This document shows, piece after piece, positions 1 to 4,926 of a DNA stretch of 5,881 nt. Origin of the DNA: JBAYGJ01 sp041649335 (GTDB lineage Bacteria > Patescibacteriota > Patescibacteriia > UBA10025 > JAHIVO01); NCBI GenBank assembly GCA_041649335.1, contig JBAZNF010000033.1, positions 1 to 5,881 of the forward strand, given 5' to 3'. Position numbers and translations under genes: made by a program. Under the pieces are notes generated by a model. That model was not told the DNA's origin, ran no database searches, and saw only the letters and a list, made by a program, of their open reading frames with translations. The first letter of the stretch is position 1. Each line of letters begins with the position of its first letter.

Positions 1-2132
1 CGATGGCCGGGCGCGTCCAGGACGTATATGTTTGCGGCAGCGGTAGTGGTCCAAATTTTGTCCCCATGCGTCATGGCCGGTTCAATTGCCGATAACGACC
101 AATCCTGGCGCTGGCCGAGGGTAAATTTATACGTAGTCCCGTCTTTATAAAGAATGTAAATATTTCCGTCGACGGCCAGTGATACGGCATTGCTGACGCT
201 GGTGCCGTCCTTTATCCAGACCGATGACGTGCCGAACGCATTGCCTGAACGAGCAGCCCGGTACACCTGATTGCCGTTGATGTCCGCAAAATATAACCGT
301 CCTTCGTACACGGCCACGCCGATAATATTAACTTCAGGTGTAGGGGGAGTGAAGGATAATTCTGTGAATTTTTTTGCCGTGACCGAAAATTCGCCAGCCC
401 CATTTGCCGTATCCAGATAAAGCAGCGTATTTTGCCCCTCCCCGGTCAGGTACTGGAATGTTCCGGTTGCGTCACGTTGCCAGCTGGCCACGTCCCCGCC
501 GGTTATGGTAATGCCATACAGCTTTTTTGTTGAGGGGTCCGTGACGTATACGCTGGCCCCGGCAATCGCCAGGTCTTTTGGCGCCACTGCCGGATCTGTT
601 TGGGCCAAGTCCGTGATCAGGGTGGGGGATTCGACAGTGATGATGTGTTTGGTTTTTTCAAGCTGGACAGCCAGACTGGTCCGTAGTTCATCGATTTTTG
701 CTTTTTCGTCTTTAGTCTTGTCCGGCAACTGGCTGATCAAGTCGGCGGCGCTGGCAAGAAGTTTTTTCGCTCCGTCCTCATCCCCGTAGGAAAGGCTTGC
801 CTCGGCCCGGGTCAGGTTATCGGAGATTGCATTTATCGTCTGGTCGTATTCGACGCTTTGCGCGGTCAGCTGCTTATTTTGCAGGCTGGTAAAAAGCCCC
901 TGTGCCAGGAAAAATGCTACGGCCATGACGCAGAGCAGTAAGATTCTGCTCAACACAGGCAGACGCTTGAACCAAAGTATAGCCCCGGTCAGGCGCTGAG
1001 CCAGACTTCGGCGGTCACTAGTTATCGGTGTCGTGTGTTTTTCATCAGATGTCCGACGGAATAGCCAAGCCATCGAAGCGATCATCCTTTGGGCAACTCC
1101 ACCGAATCGTTTGATGTGCTGGCCGGTCTGCGATGCGAGAGATGAGCCGGTTCGGGGTTTTTCAATGGAGGGTTGTTCTGTCGGGCGGTAATCTCGGAAG
1201 TCCTTTGCCATCCTGGCCCGTCGGGGCGATTGGCGGAAGACCGTCACGCGGATAAAATATGAGATATTCTGGAAAACACTACGTAAAAGTCCCATGATAT
1301 AACGGGAAAGCGAGGGAGCCAGTACCTGGCTGGTATTTGCCTGTTTTTGTATCAGCTCGTCCATCGATGCCTGTGGGGCATTAAGCGGGGAGGCAGGCGT
1401 TGGCGCCGTATATGCTGGCTGTACGATCTGTTGGACAGCAGGCTCCTGGGAGAGGGCAATTTTGATGATGGCCGCGGCGAACGCTGTTTGGCCGCTCCCT
1501 TCTGAGAGTATGGAATCGAGCGCGCTGACGGCGTCATGAGGAGTTTTTTCGGTGACAATCCTTCTGAGTTTTTCCTGTGATAAGAAATCAAGGATGCTTG
1601 ACGTGCAAAACACAACCGTGTCTTCTGGCGACAGGTTGCCGGAAATGACGCTGGAAAATGCCTTTAAAGGATTAATTTTTTCCGCCAATGATTCCGTGGC
1701 CGTCGAATCTATAATATTGGTGATTTTTTCCTGACGGAATAGAAAGGCGTTGATGTGGCCGACGAAACTGAAATGGATGACGTCATTTTTGACGACGGCG
1801 GCACAGGCATTAAATCGGTCGAGCCAATTAGTGTCGTAATCGCCGACCATATCGGCAATTTTTTGGTTTACGCCTTCCAGCGCCTTTTCAAATGCTGTCT
1901 CGATATTGAGGTCGTCAGTATTGAAATACCGTTGCTTCAATTCATCTTGGATGGCATTGATGATGGAAAGGTTCACCCCGTCGCGGGATTCTATCTCGGC
2001 GGTCACCACCAACCGGCCCAAGCTCTTTTCTTCAGCCGGGGACTGGTGAGAAATGAAAATATGGCATGTCGACCGGCTTTTGGACGGGTCGTACAGGACA
2101 ATTTTATCGAAGAGTGAAGTAAAATAACTCAT
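1..2132 (-). CDS. Membrane-anchored PP2C-like pseudophosphatase with propeller-like C-terminus (partial, C-terminus outside window)
   Basis: Reading the minus strand from ATG at 2132 gives 710 uninterrupted codons to the window edge; an in-frame TAG lies three codons upstream. Residues about 35-225 follow the PP2C/PPM fold pattern. AAVVKNDVIHFSFVGHINAF (111-130) matches the strand pair that normally carries VGDSRAY, and LSPEDTVVFCTSSILD (167-182) matches the GD-LLLCSDGLTD segment. The metal-binding residues are replaced: GD by G125-H126, SDG by T177-S178-S179, and the terminal DN by Q215-T216. It is therefore probably catalytically inactive. A Pro/Ala-rich then Arg/Lys-rich linker spans about 235-390. 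One membrane helix follows (about 395-414), then a helical, probably coiled-coil stretch (415-497). From about 515, repeated blades such as GVAVYEGRLYFADINGNQVY (605-624) suggest an extracytoplasmic NHL/YVTN-like beta-propeller. Predicted topology is phosphatase-like domain inside, propeller outside. It is divergent from the wHTH gene. Function is unknown; an envelope sensor or scaffold is a guess. Confidence 0.85.
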   Translation of the reverse strand, partial: MSYFTSLFDKIVLYDPSKSRSTCHIFISHQSPAEEKSLGRLVVTAEIESRDGVNLSIINAIQDELKQRYFNTDDLNIETAFEKALEGVNQKIADMVGDYDTNWLDRFNACAAVVKNDVIHFSFVGHINAFLFRQEKITNIIDSTATESLAEKINPLKAFSSVISGNLSPEDTVVFCTSSILDFLSQEKLRRIVTEKTPHDAVSALDSILSEGSGQTAFAAAIIKIALSQEPAVQQIVQPAYTAPTPASPLNAPQASMDELIQKQANTSQVLAPSLSRYIMGLLRSVFQNISYFIRVTVFRQSPRRARMAKDFRDYRPTEQPSIEKPRTGSSLASQTGQHIKRFGGVAQRMIASMAWLFRRTSDEKHTTPITSDRRSLAQRLTGAILWFKRLPVLSRILLLCVMAVAFFLAQGLFTSLQNKQLTAQSVEYDQTINAISDNLTRAEASLSYGDEDGAKKLLASAADLISQLPDKTKDEKAKIDELRTSLAVQLEKTKHIITVESPTLITDLAQTDPAVAPKDLAIAGASVYVTDPSTKKLYGITITGGDVASWQRDATGTFQYLTGEGQNTLLYLDTANGAGEFSVTAKKFTELSFTPPTPEVNIIGVAVYEGRLYFADINGNQVYRAARSGNAFGTSSVWIKDGTSVSNAVSLAVDGNIYILYKDGTTYKFTLGQRQDWSLSAIEPAMTHGDKIWTTTAAANIYVLDAPGH

Positions 2133-2147
2133 AAAAGACTACGTCTC

Positions 2148-2176
2148 TTGCAGGTTTTTATCAGCCATAGTATACT
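2148..2176 (+). promoter_or_regulatory. Sigma-70-type promoter for the wHTH-tsaB pair
   Basis: TTGCAG (2148-2153) and TATACT (2171-2176) are separated by exactly 17 bp and match the TTGACA/TATAAT consensus at 4/6 and 5/6. The predicted start is near 2183, leaving a leader of about 27 nt before ATG 2210. That leader has no Shine-Dalgarno sequence. The -10 box overlaps that of the opposing promoter. Confidence 0.6.
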
Positions 2177-2197
2177 ACGTTTAGCTAATAATGTAAA
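2169..2197 (-). promoter_or_regulatory. Sigma-70-type promoter for the pseudo-PP2C membrane protein
   Basis: On the minus strand TTTACA (2197-2192) is followed after 17 bp by TATACT (2174-2169), each 5/6 to consensus. The predicted start is near 2162, about 30 nt before ATG 2132. The -10 boxes of the two divergent promoters are halves of one perfect palindrome, AGTATACT (2169-2176), so polymerase cannot occupy both at once. Confidence 0.6.
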
Positions 2198-2209
2198 TCG
2201 TAGTCTGTT

Positions 2210-2773
2210 ATGCTTGAACACCTTTTTGGTTCAAGAACCCGGGTGAAACTTCTCCGCTTATTCTTGGTAAATCCGGACGTGGATTATTTTGTCCGTGAGC
2301 TGACGCGTAAAATCCGTGAACGGATCAATTCCGTCCGGCGCGAACTGGATAATATGGAGAACATTGGACTGGTCACCAGCCAGCAGGATAAGCAGAAAAA
2401 GTATTACCGGGTCAATAAATCGTTTATTCTTTTCCCGGAACTCCAATCGCTTATGTTCAAGGCGCAAGTGGTGGTCGAGCATAAGCTCGGTTCAAATCTG
2501 AAACAAATCGGCCAGGTTTCGTATCTGGCATTGACGGGCTTATTCACCGGCGTACCGGGTGCGCAGACGGATATTTTAATTGTCGGCAAGGTTAACCGTG
2601 TAAAACTCAAGCGGCTGATCAATAAGTTCAACCATGACCTGGACAGGAAAATACGGTACACGGTCATGTCGCGGCACGAATTCGACTACCGCAATGACCT
2701 GACTGACAAATTTTTGTATACTATCTTGGAGAACAAGAAAATCGTAGTCGCGGATAAGATATTTTCCCAGTGA
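2210..2773 (+). CDS. Winged-helix transcriptional regulator with degenerate nucleotidyltransferase-like C-terminal domain
   Basis: This 187-residue protein starts MLEHLFGSRTRVKLLRLFL, the usual opening of a family of short regulators common in CPR bacteria, which supports ATG 2210. Residues about 8-70 form a winged helix: VRELTRKIRERINSVRREL (28-46) carries the recognition helix, and QDKQKKYYRVN (59-69) is the wing. A linking helix (76-95) leads to a domain of about 100-182 whose alternating strands and helices (TDILIVG at 120-126, RKIRYTVMSRHEF at 146-158, KFLYTILENKKIVV at 167-180) resemble the MNT/Pol-beta nucleotidyltransferase fold. The Gly-Ser motif is absent and the DxD acidic pair is reduced to D121-I-L, so catalysis is unlikely. 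It probably binds DNA, perhaps its own divergent promoter region. tsaB begins one base after its stop. The leader has no Shine-Dalgarno sequence. Confidence 0.88.
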   Translation: MLEHLFGSRTRVKLLRLFLVNPDVDYFVRELTRKIRERINSVRRELDNMENIGLVTSQQDKQKKYYRVNKSFILFPELQSLMFKAQVVVEHKLGSNLKQIGQVSYLALTGLFTGVPGAQTDILIVGKVNRVKLKRLINKFNHDLDRKIRYTVMSRHEFDYRNDLTDKFLYTILENKKIVVADKIFSQ

Positions 2774-2774
2774 C

Positions 2775-3191
2775 ATGTATATCCTGTTGGATACCTCAAG
2801 CCCCGAATATTTTACTTTAGCCCTGGTTAAACCTGACGGTACCTGGCGAGCCCATCAGAAAGTCGTCAGCCATTTTGCACAATCGGAAAAGTTATTGCCG
2901 CATCTGGATAAGCTCATGAAAAAATTTCGCCTTACGACTGAGCAGGTATCGGGGATTTTTGTCGTAGCCGGTCCCGGGGGGTTCACCTCGCTGAGAATCG
3001 GTGTCATGACCGCCAATACGTTGGGATTTGCCTGGAAAAAGCCCGTATTTCCCATACGCGCAGATGGATATGATGCCCGGTCTGGCGTACGTCCGTCTTT
3101 GGTATCCAAACTTAACAAAGCCAGGCTTAACAGCCAGGTACGGCCGCAGTACGGCCGCCCGCCCCATATTACCAAACCCAAACGCCGTTAG
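2775..3191 (+). CDS. tsaB: TsaB-like subunit of the tRNA t6A37 threonylcarbamoyl transferase complex, short form
   Basis: TsaB is an ASKHA-fold, non-catalytic partner of TsaD. With TsaE and TsaC it makes the t6A modification at A37 of ANN-decoding tRNAs in the cytoplasm. The N-terminal half is typical: MYILLDTSSPEYFTLALV (1-18) is the first ASKHA strand pair, SEKLLPHLDKLM (37-48) follows, and the signature AGPGGFTSLRIGVMTANTLG lies at 65-84. The protein is only 138 residues against about 220-240 in most bacteria. After VFPIRA (91-96) most of the second subdomain is missing, and a basic tail (VRPQYGRPPHITKPKRR, 122-138) remains. PQYGRPPHIT may be the relic of the normal C-terminal P-Y-R segment. 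It starts one base after the wHTH stop, so it is probably co-transcribed. Its TAG overlaps the convergent lexA stop in TTAG (3188-3191). TsaD and TsaE are not in the window. Confidence 0.85.
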   Translation: MYILLDTSSPEYFTLALVKPDGTWRAHQKVVSHFAQSEKLLPHLDKLMKKFRLTTEQVSGIFVVAGPGGFTSLRIGVMTANTLGFAWKKPVFPIRADGYDARSGVRPSLVSKLNKARLNSQVRPQYGRPPHITKPKRR

Positions 3192-3793
3192 AATTTCCTG
3201 ATAATCCCGAGCACCTTACCCTGGATGACAACGTTACTGGCATATAATGGCCGGTATTTTTTATTGGCGGGCTGCAGGCGGATCAGGCTCTTTGTCTTGA
3301 AAAATTTTTTCAATGTTGCCGTCCCGTCCTCCAGCATGGCCACGACCGTATCGCCGTCCTTGGCGTATTCGGTTTTTTGGCAGATGACATAATCCCCATC
3401 AGCGATCAGGCTTTCTACCATTGAATCCCCACGGACTTTGAGGATGTAAGTGTTTTTATTTTTTACTATTTCCTTGGGGACGGGCAATTCCGCTTCCCGG
3501 TCCTCGATGGCCTCTATCGGGGCTCCGGCCGTGATCATGCCGACGATCGGGACGAGCACTGAGGAGGTTTTTTCCAGTTCATGGTCAAGATGGGGGATGG
3601 TCATGTTGCGGTTCTCACGTCTGATAAATCCGTGCGTTTCCAGAAATTCGAGGTGTTCATGGATGGTCGCCAGCGACGATACCTTGAAATGCCTGGCGAT
3701 TTCCGAAAGCGTCGGAGCGAAACCGTGTTCGGTAATATAGTCCTTGAGGAATTGAAATATTTTTTGTTTCTGCGCTGGCAGGATGATGGTCAT
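3188..3793 (-). CDS. lexA: LexA SOS-response repressor and self-cleaving serine protease
   Basis: The 201-residue length is normal for LexA. Residues 1-65 form the winged-helix DNA-binding domain (LSEIARHFKVSSLATIHEHL, 29-48, is the helix-turn-helix; LETHGFIRRE the wing region). The autocleavage site is intact: GMITAGAPIEAIE, with scissile Ala89-Gly90. The catalytic dyad is present: Ser124 in RGDSMVE and Lys162 in TATLKKFF. The C-terminal S24 peptidase domain ends GKVLGIIRKF. By family knowledge it represses DNA-damage genes until RecA-ssDNA filaments trigger cleavage. ATG 3793 fits the usual N-terminus. There is no Shine-Dalgarno sequence; a perfect TATAAT ends seven bases upstream of the start codon, so the transcript may be leaderless. 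It converges on tsaB with a 4-bp overlap and diverges from the membrane protease. Confidence 0.96.
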   Translation of the reverse strand: MTIILPAQKQKIFQFLKDYITEHGFAPTLSEIARHFKVSSLATIHEHLEFLETHGFIRRENRNMTIPHLDHELEKTSSVLVPIVGMITAGAPIEAIEDREAELPVPKEIVKNKNTYILKVRGDSMVESLIADGDYVICQKTEYAKDGDTVVAMLEDGTATLKKFFKTKSLIRLQPANKKYRPLYASNVVIQGKVLGIIRKF

Positions 3794-3794
3794 A

Positions 3795-3823
3795 TTTTTA
3801 TTATATTAGTTATCGTATATAAT
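3795..3823 (+). promoter_or_regulatory. Probable promoter of the HExxH membrane protein
   Basis: TATAAT at 3818-3823 is a perfect -10 box on the plus strand. TTTTTA (3795-3800) at 17-bp spacing is a poor -35 box. The start would fall near 3830, leaving a leader of about 19 nt without a Shine-Dalgarno sequence before ATG 3849. It interleaves with the divergent lexA promoter. Confidence 0.4.
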
Positions 3824-3828
3824 GAAAT
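3800..3828 (-). promoter_or_regulatory. Probable lexA promoter, possibly leaderless
   Basis: The minus strand carries a perfect TATAAT at 3805-3800. Its last base is seven positions from the A of the lexA ATG (3793), so the expected transcription start coincides with the start codon. The -35 region at 17-bp spacing (ATTTCA, 3828-3823) is weak, 3/6. Another start further upstream cannot be excluded in this AT-rich sequence. Confidence 0.4.
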
Positions 3829-3834
3829 GACTAA
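3806..3834. promoter_or_regulatory. Imperfect inverted repeat between lexA and the protease gene; candidate LexA operator
   Basis: TTAGTTAT (3806-3813) and ATGACTAA (3827-3834) are inverted copies matching at 7 of 8 positions. Their centres are 21 bp apart, about two helical turns. They flank the plus-strand TATAAT and abut the lexA -10 box. LexA normally represses its own gene, so this is the natural place for an operator. The motif is not the known GAAC-GTTC type of Gram-positives nor CTG-CAG of proteobacteria, and AT-rich DNA yields such repeats by chance. Confidence 0.3.
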
Positions 3835-3848
3835 GTCTTTTTTATCCA

Positions 3849-4661
3849 ATGTATATGGCAGCGGTTGTCAGTCTGATTCTTCCACTGATCATCCAGGTGA
3901 CAGTTTTATACGGTTTATCACGACTGTTAAGTTTATTGGTTTTACGATATATGGGCCGCGGTTTATACCTGCTCATCACCTGGCCGGGCGTGGTGGCGCA
4001 TGAAGCCTCCCATCTTGTTGCCTGCCTGCTGACGTTTACCAAAGTGACCAGAGTCAGCTTTTTCCATCCGCAGGGCGAGACGCTCGGGTTCGTAGAACAT
4101 GAGCGCACTCATAATCCGCTAAAAAAAGTTTTTATTTCTGCGGCTCCGCTGATTGGCGTTTCCGTGGTTCTGTGGCTAATCGTACGCTGGTTGTGGCCTG
4201 ATGCATATCTGGTCCAGTTGCAGTCGTTGCATGTTGCTACGGTCGATTTTTCCAGTTTTCAGCATTTTTTCAGTTTTTCATCGGAATATTTCCGGGGAAT
4301 GGTCCACAATGTCCAAAATTTCCTTCAGGCGTTCCAAGGGGATCAGTGGCAGACTTATGTGGGGATATATCTGCTTATCGGATTAGGCAGTCATGCCGCG
4401 CCCTCCAGGGAAGATCTGAAACAGACATTTGGCGGTCTGGCCGGGCTAGCCGTTATTTTTGCCATAGCTTACGGGCTGGATCAGTGGCTCCAAATCCCGC
4501 TGACCTGGGACATGATGAAGGTGCTGTCCTATCCGGTCTATTTACTGACGTATTTCCTTTCGCTGGGGATTATTTTTGCGATTGTCGGCATCATCCCGTG
4601 GCTTGTTATTGGGGGCATAGCCAGGTTAGCAGGCAAGGGGAGACCGTTAAATACAGTATAG
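3849..4661 (+). CDS. Multi-pass membrane protein with HExxH motif, M50-like intramembrane metalloprotease
   Basis: This 270-residue hydrophobic protein opens with membrane segments at about 4-32 and 38-62. The second contains GVVAHEASHLVACL (47-60), whose H51-E52-x-x-H55 is the zinc-binding and catalytic motif of gluzincin-type intramembrane proteases such as site-2 proteases (M50). Further segments lie near 93-113, 168-181, 195-212 and 226-260. The polar stretch GSHAAPSREDLKQTF (180-194) sits where a second zinc-ligand motif is expected; D189 or H182 could be the third ligand, but the classical NPDG is absent. FSAAPLIG-like ISAAPLIGV (96-104) resembles the Gly/Pro loop after the active-site helix in M50 proteins. 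The substrate is unknown. A second ATG at 3855 is an alternative start; neither has a Shine-Dalgarno sequence. It diverges from lexA and is followed by a hairpin at 4674. Confidence 0.78.
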   Translation: MYMAAVVSLILPLIIQVTVLYGLSRLLSLLVLRYMGRGLYLLITWPGVVAHEASHLVACLLTFTKVTRVSFFHPQGETLGFVEHERTHNPLKKVFISAAPLIGVSVVLWLIVRWLWPDAYLVQLQSLHVATVDFSSFQHFFSFSSEYFRGMVHNVQNFLQAFQGDQWQTYVGIYLLIGLGSHAAPSREDLKQTFGGLAGLAVIFAIAYGLDQWLQIPLTWDMMKVLSYPVYLLTYFLSLGIIFAIVGIIPWLVIGGIARLAGKGRPLNTV

Positions 4662-4673
4662 CCGAATAAAAAC

Positions 4674-4713
4674 CGAAAGTCAAGCCCGAACGGAAGTGAG
4701 GGCTTGACTTTCG
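4674..4713. terminator. Long perfect hairpin, probable bidirectional intrinsic terminator
   Basis: CGAAAGTCAAGCCC (4674-4687) pairs perfectly with GGGCTTGACTTTCG (4700-4713): 14 bp around a 12-nt loop. It begins 12 bases after the stop of the membrane protease gene. On the plus strand the core GTCAAGCCC stem is followed by TTTCGTT, a modest U-tract. On the minus strand it is followed by GGTTTTTATT, a better one. It probably ends the upstream plus-strand transcript. No minus-strand gene was seen entering from the right. Confidence 0.6.
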
Positions 4714-4808
4714 TTCCGAACGAAGCCGAGGAACCCCCCGAACGGAAGTGAGGGCATGACTTTCGTTCCGAGCGTAGCCGAGGAACCCCCCGAACGGAAG
4801 TGAGGGCT
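4686..4808. repeat. 52-bp tandem repeat, about 2.3 copies
   Basis: Unit 1 (4686-4737) and unit 2 (4738-4789) match at 49 of 52 positions. A third partial copy (4790-4808) repeats the first 19 bases. Each unit holds two related half-motifs, CCGAACGGAAGTGAGG and CCGAACGAAGCCGAGG (CCGAGCGTAGCCGAGG in unit 2). They resemble the GAGCGAAGCGAG-like intergenic repeats known from various bacterial genomes, but that link is only by eye. Within unit 1, TTCGTTCCGAACGAA is a palindrome around one central base; unit 2 has lost it. ACTTTCGTTC in each unit can pair with GAACGGAAGT of the next (10 bp, one G-U). No coding potential is claimed. Confidence 0.85.
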
Positions 4809-4838
4809 GGTGTATTTTTGATTGTCAGACTAATACCC

Positions 4839-4867
4839 TTGACAATTGTCCGGTTTTCCGTTAGTAT
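4839..4867 (+). promoter_or_regulatory. Promoter of the secreted cysteine-rich protein
   Basis: A consensus TTGACA (4839-4844) is followed after 17 bp by TAGTAT (4862-4867), 4/6 to TATAAT. The transcription start would be near 4874, giving a leader of about 53 nt to the GTG at 4927. This is the only perfect -35 box found in the window. Confidence 0.6.
4841..4850. promoter_or_regulatory. Perfect palindrome overlapping the -35 box; candidate operator
   Basis: GACAATTGTC is a perfect 10-bp palindrome that takes in the last four bases of TTGACA. ATTGTC also occurs at 4821-4826, 24 bp upstream of the copy at 4845-4850. A regulator bound here would block polymerase, but no cognate factor can be named. 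Confidence 0.35.
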
Positions 4868-4889
4868 TGTGCGTACTCTGTATTCGGAA

Positions 4890-4916
4890 ATGAACGTTGA
4901 AAATATAAACAAGTAG
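4890..4916 (+). other. Possible 8-codon leader ORF ending in the ribosome binding site of the next gene
   Basis: ATG 4890 opens MNVENINK, and its TAG (4914-4916) overlaps the AGGAGG of the following gene. It lies inside the predicted transcript leader. It has no good ribosome binding site of its own, so it may be chance. Confidence 0.2.
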
Positions 4917-4920
4917 GAGG
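4915..4920 (+). promoter_or_regulatory. Strong Shine-Dalgarno sequence fixing a GTG start
   Basis: AGGAGG sits six bases before GTG 4927. It is the only clear Shine-Dalgarno sequence among the starts in this window. It favours the GTG over any internal start, and the GTG also places a signal peptide at the N-terminus. Confidence 0.85.
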
Positions 4921-4926
4921 TTAATC

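Larger units (their letters stand above)
2130..2212. repeat. Inverted repeat spanning both divergent start codons; candidate operator
   Basis: The 8-mer AGACTACG (2136-2143) recurs as its exact reverse complement CGTAGTCT (2199-2206). Including neighbouring bases, the coding-sense leaders of the two genes read CGTAGTCTTTTATG (minus) and CGTAGTCTGTTATG (plus), 13 of 14 identical and ending in the start codons. A third ACTACG (2174-2179) overlaps the shared -10 palindrome. The symmetry centre, near 2171, almost coincides with that palindrome (2172.5). A binding site for the adjacent wHTH protein is a reasonable inference but is not shown. Confidence 0.55.

Noticed and set aside
505..789. 94-codon plus-strand open frame
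   Set aside because: It lies wholly inside the long minus-strand gene, shows no recognisable domain and has no ribosome binding site; it is a shadow of that gene.
1755..2117. 120-codon plus-strand open frame opposite the N-terminus of the pseudo-PP2C gene
   Set aside because: The minus strand gives a recognisable PP2C-like domain over the same bases, while this frame has no family resemblance.
2404..2667. 87-codon minus-strand open frame opposite the wHTH gene
   Set aside because: It is antisense to a well recognised regulator, with no domain or ribosome binding site.
2775..2797. Small hairpin TATCC-TGTT-GGATA just after the tsaB start codon as a translational switch
   Set aside because: Only five base pairs, inside coding sequence, with no supporting signal.
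3581..4003. 140-codon plus-strand open frame bridging lexA and the membrane protease gene
   Set aside because: It is antisense to lexA, crosses a promoter region and then overlaps the HExxH gene out of frame; both overlapped genes are well supported.
4686..4808. CRISPR array
   Set aside because: The 52-bp units abut directly with no unique spacers between them, and no cas gene is present in the window.
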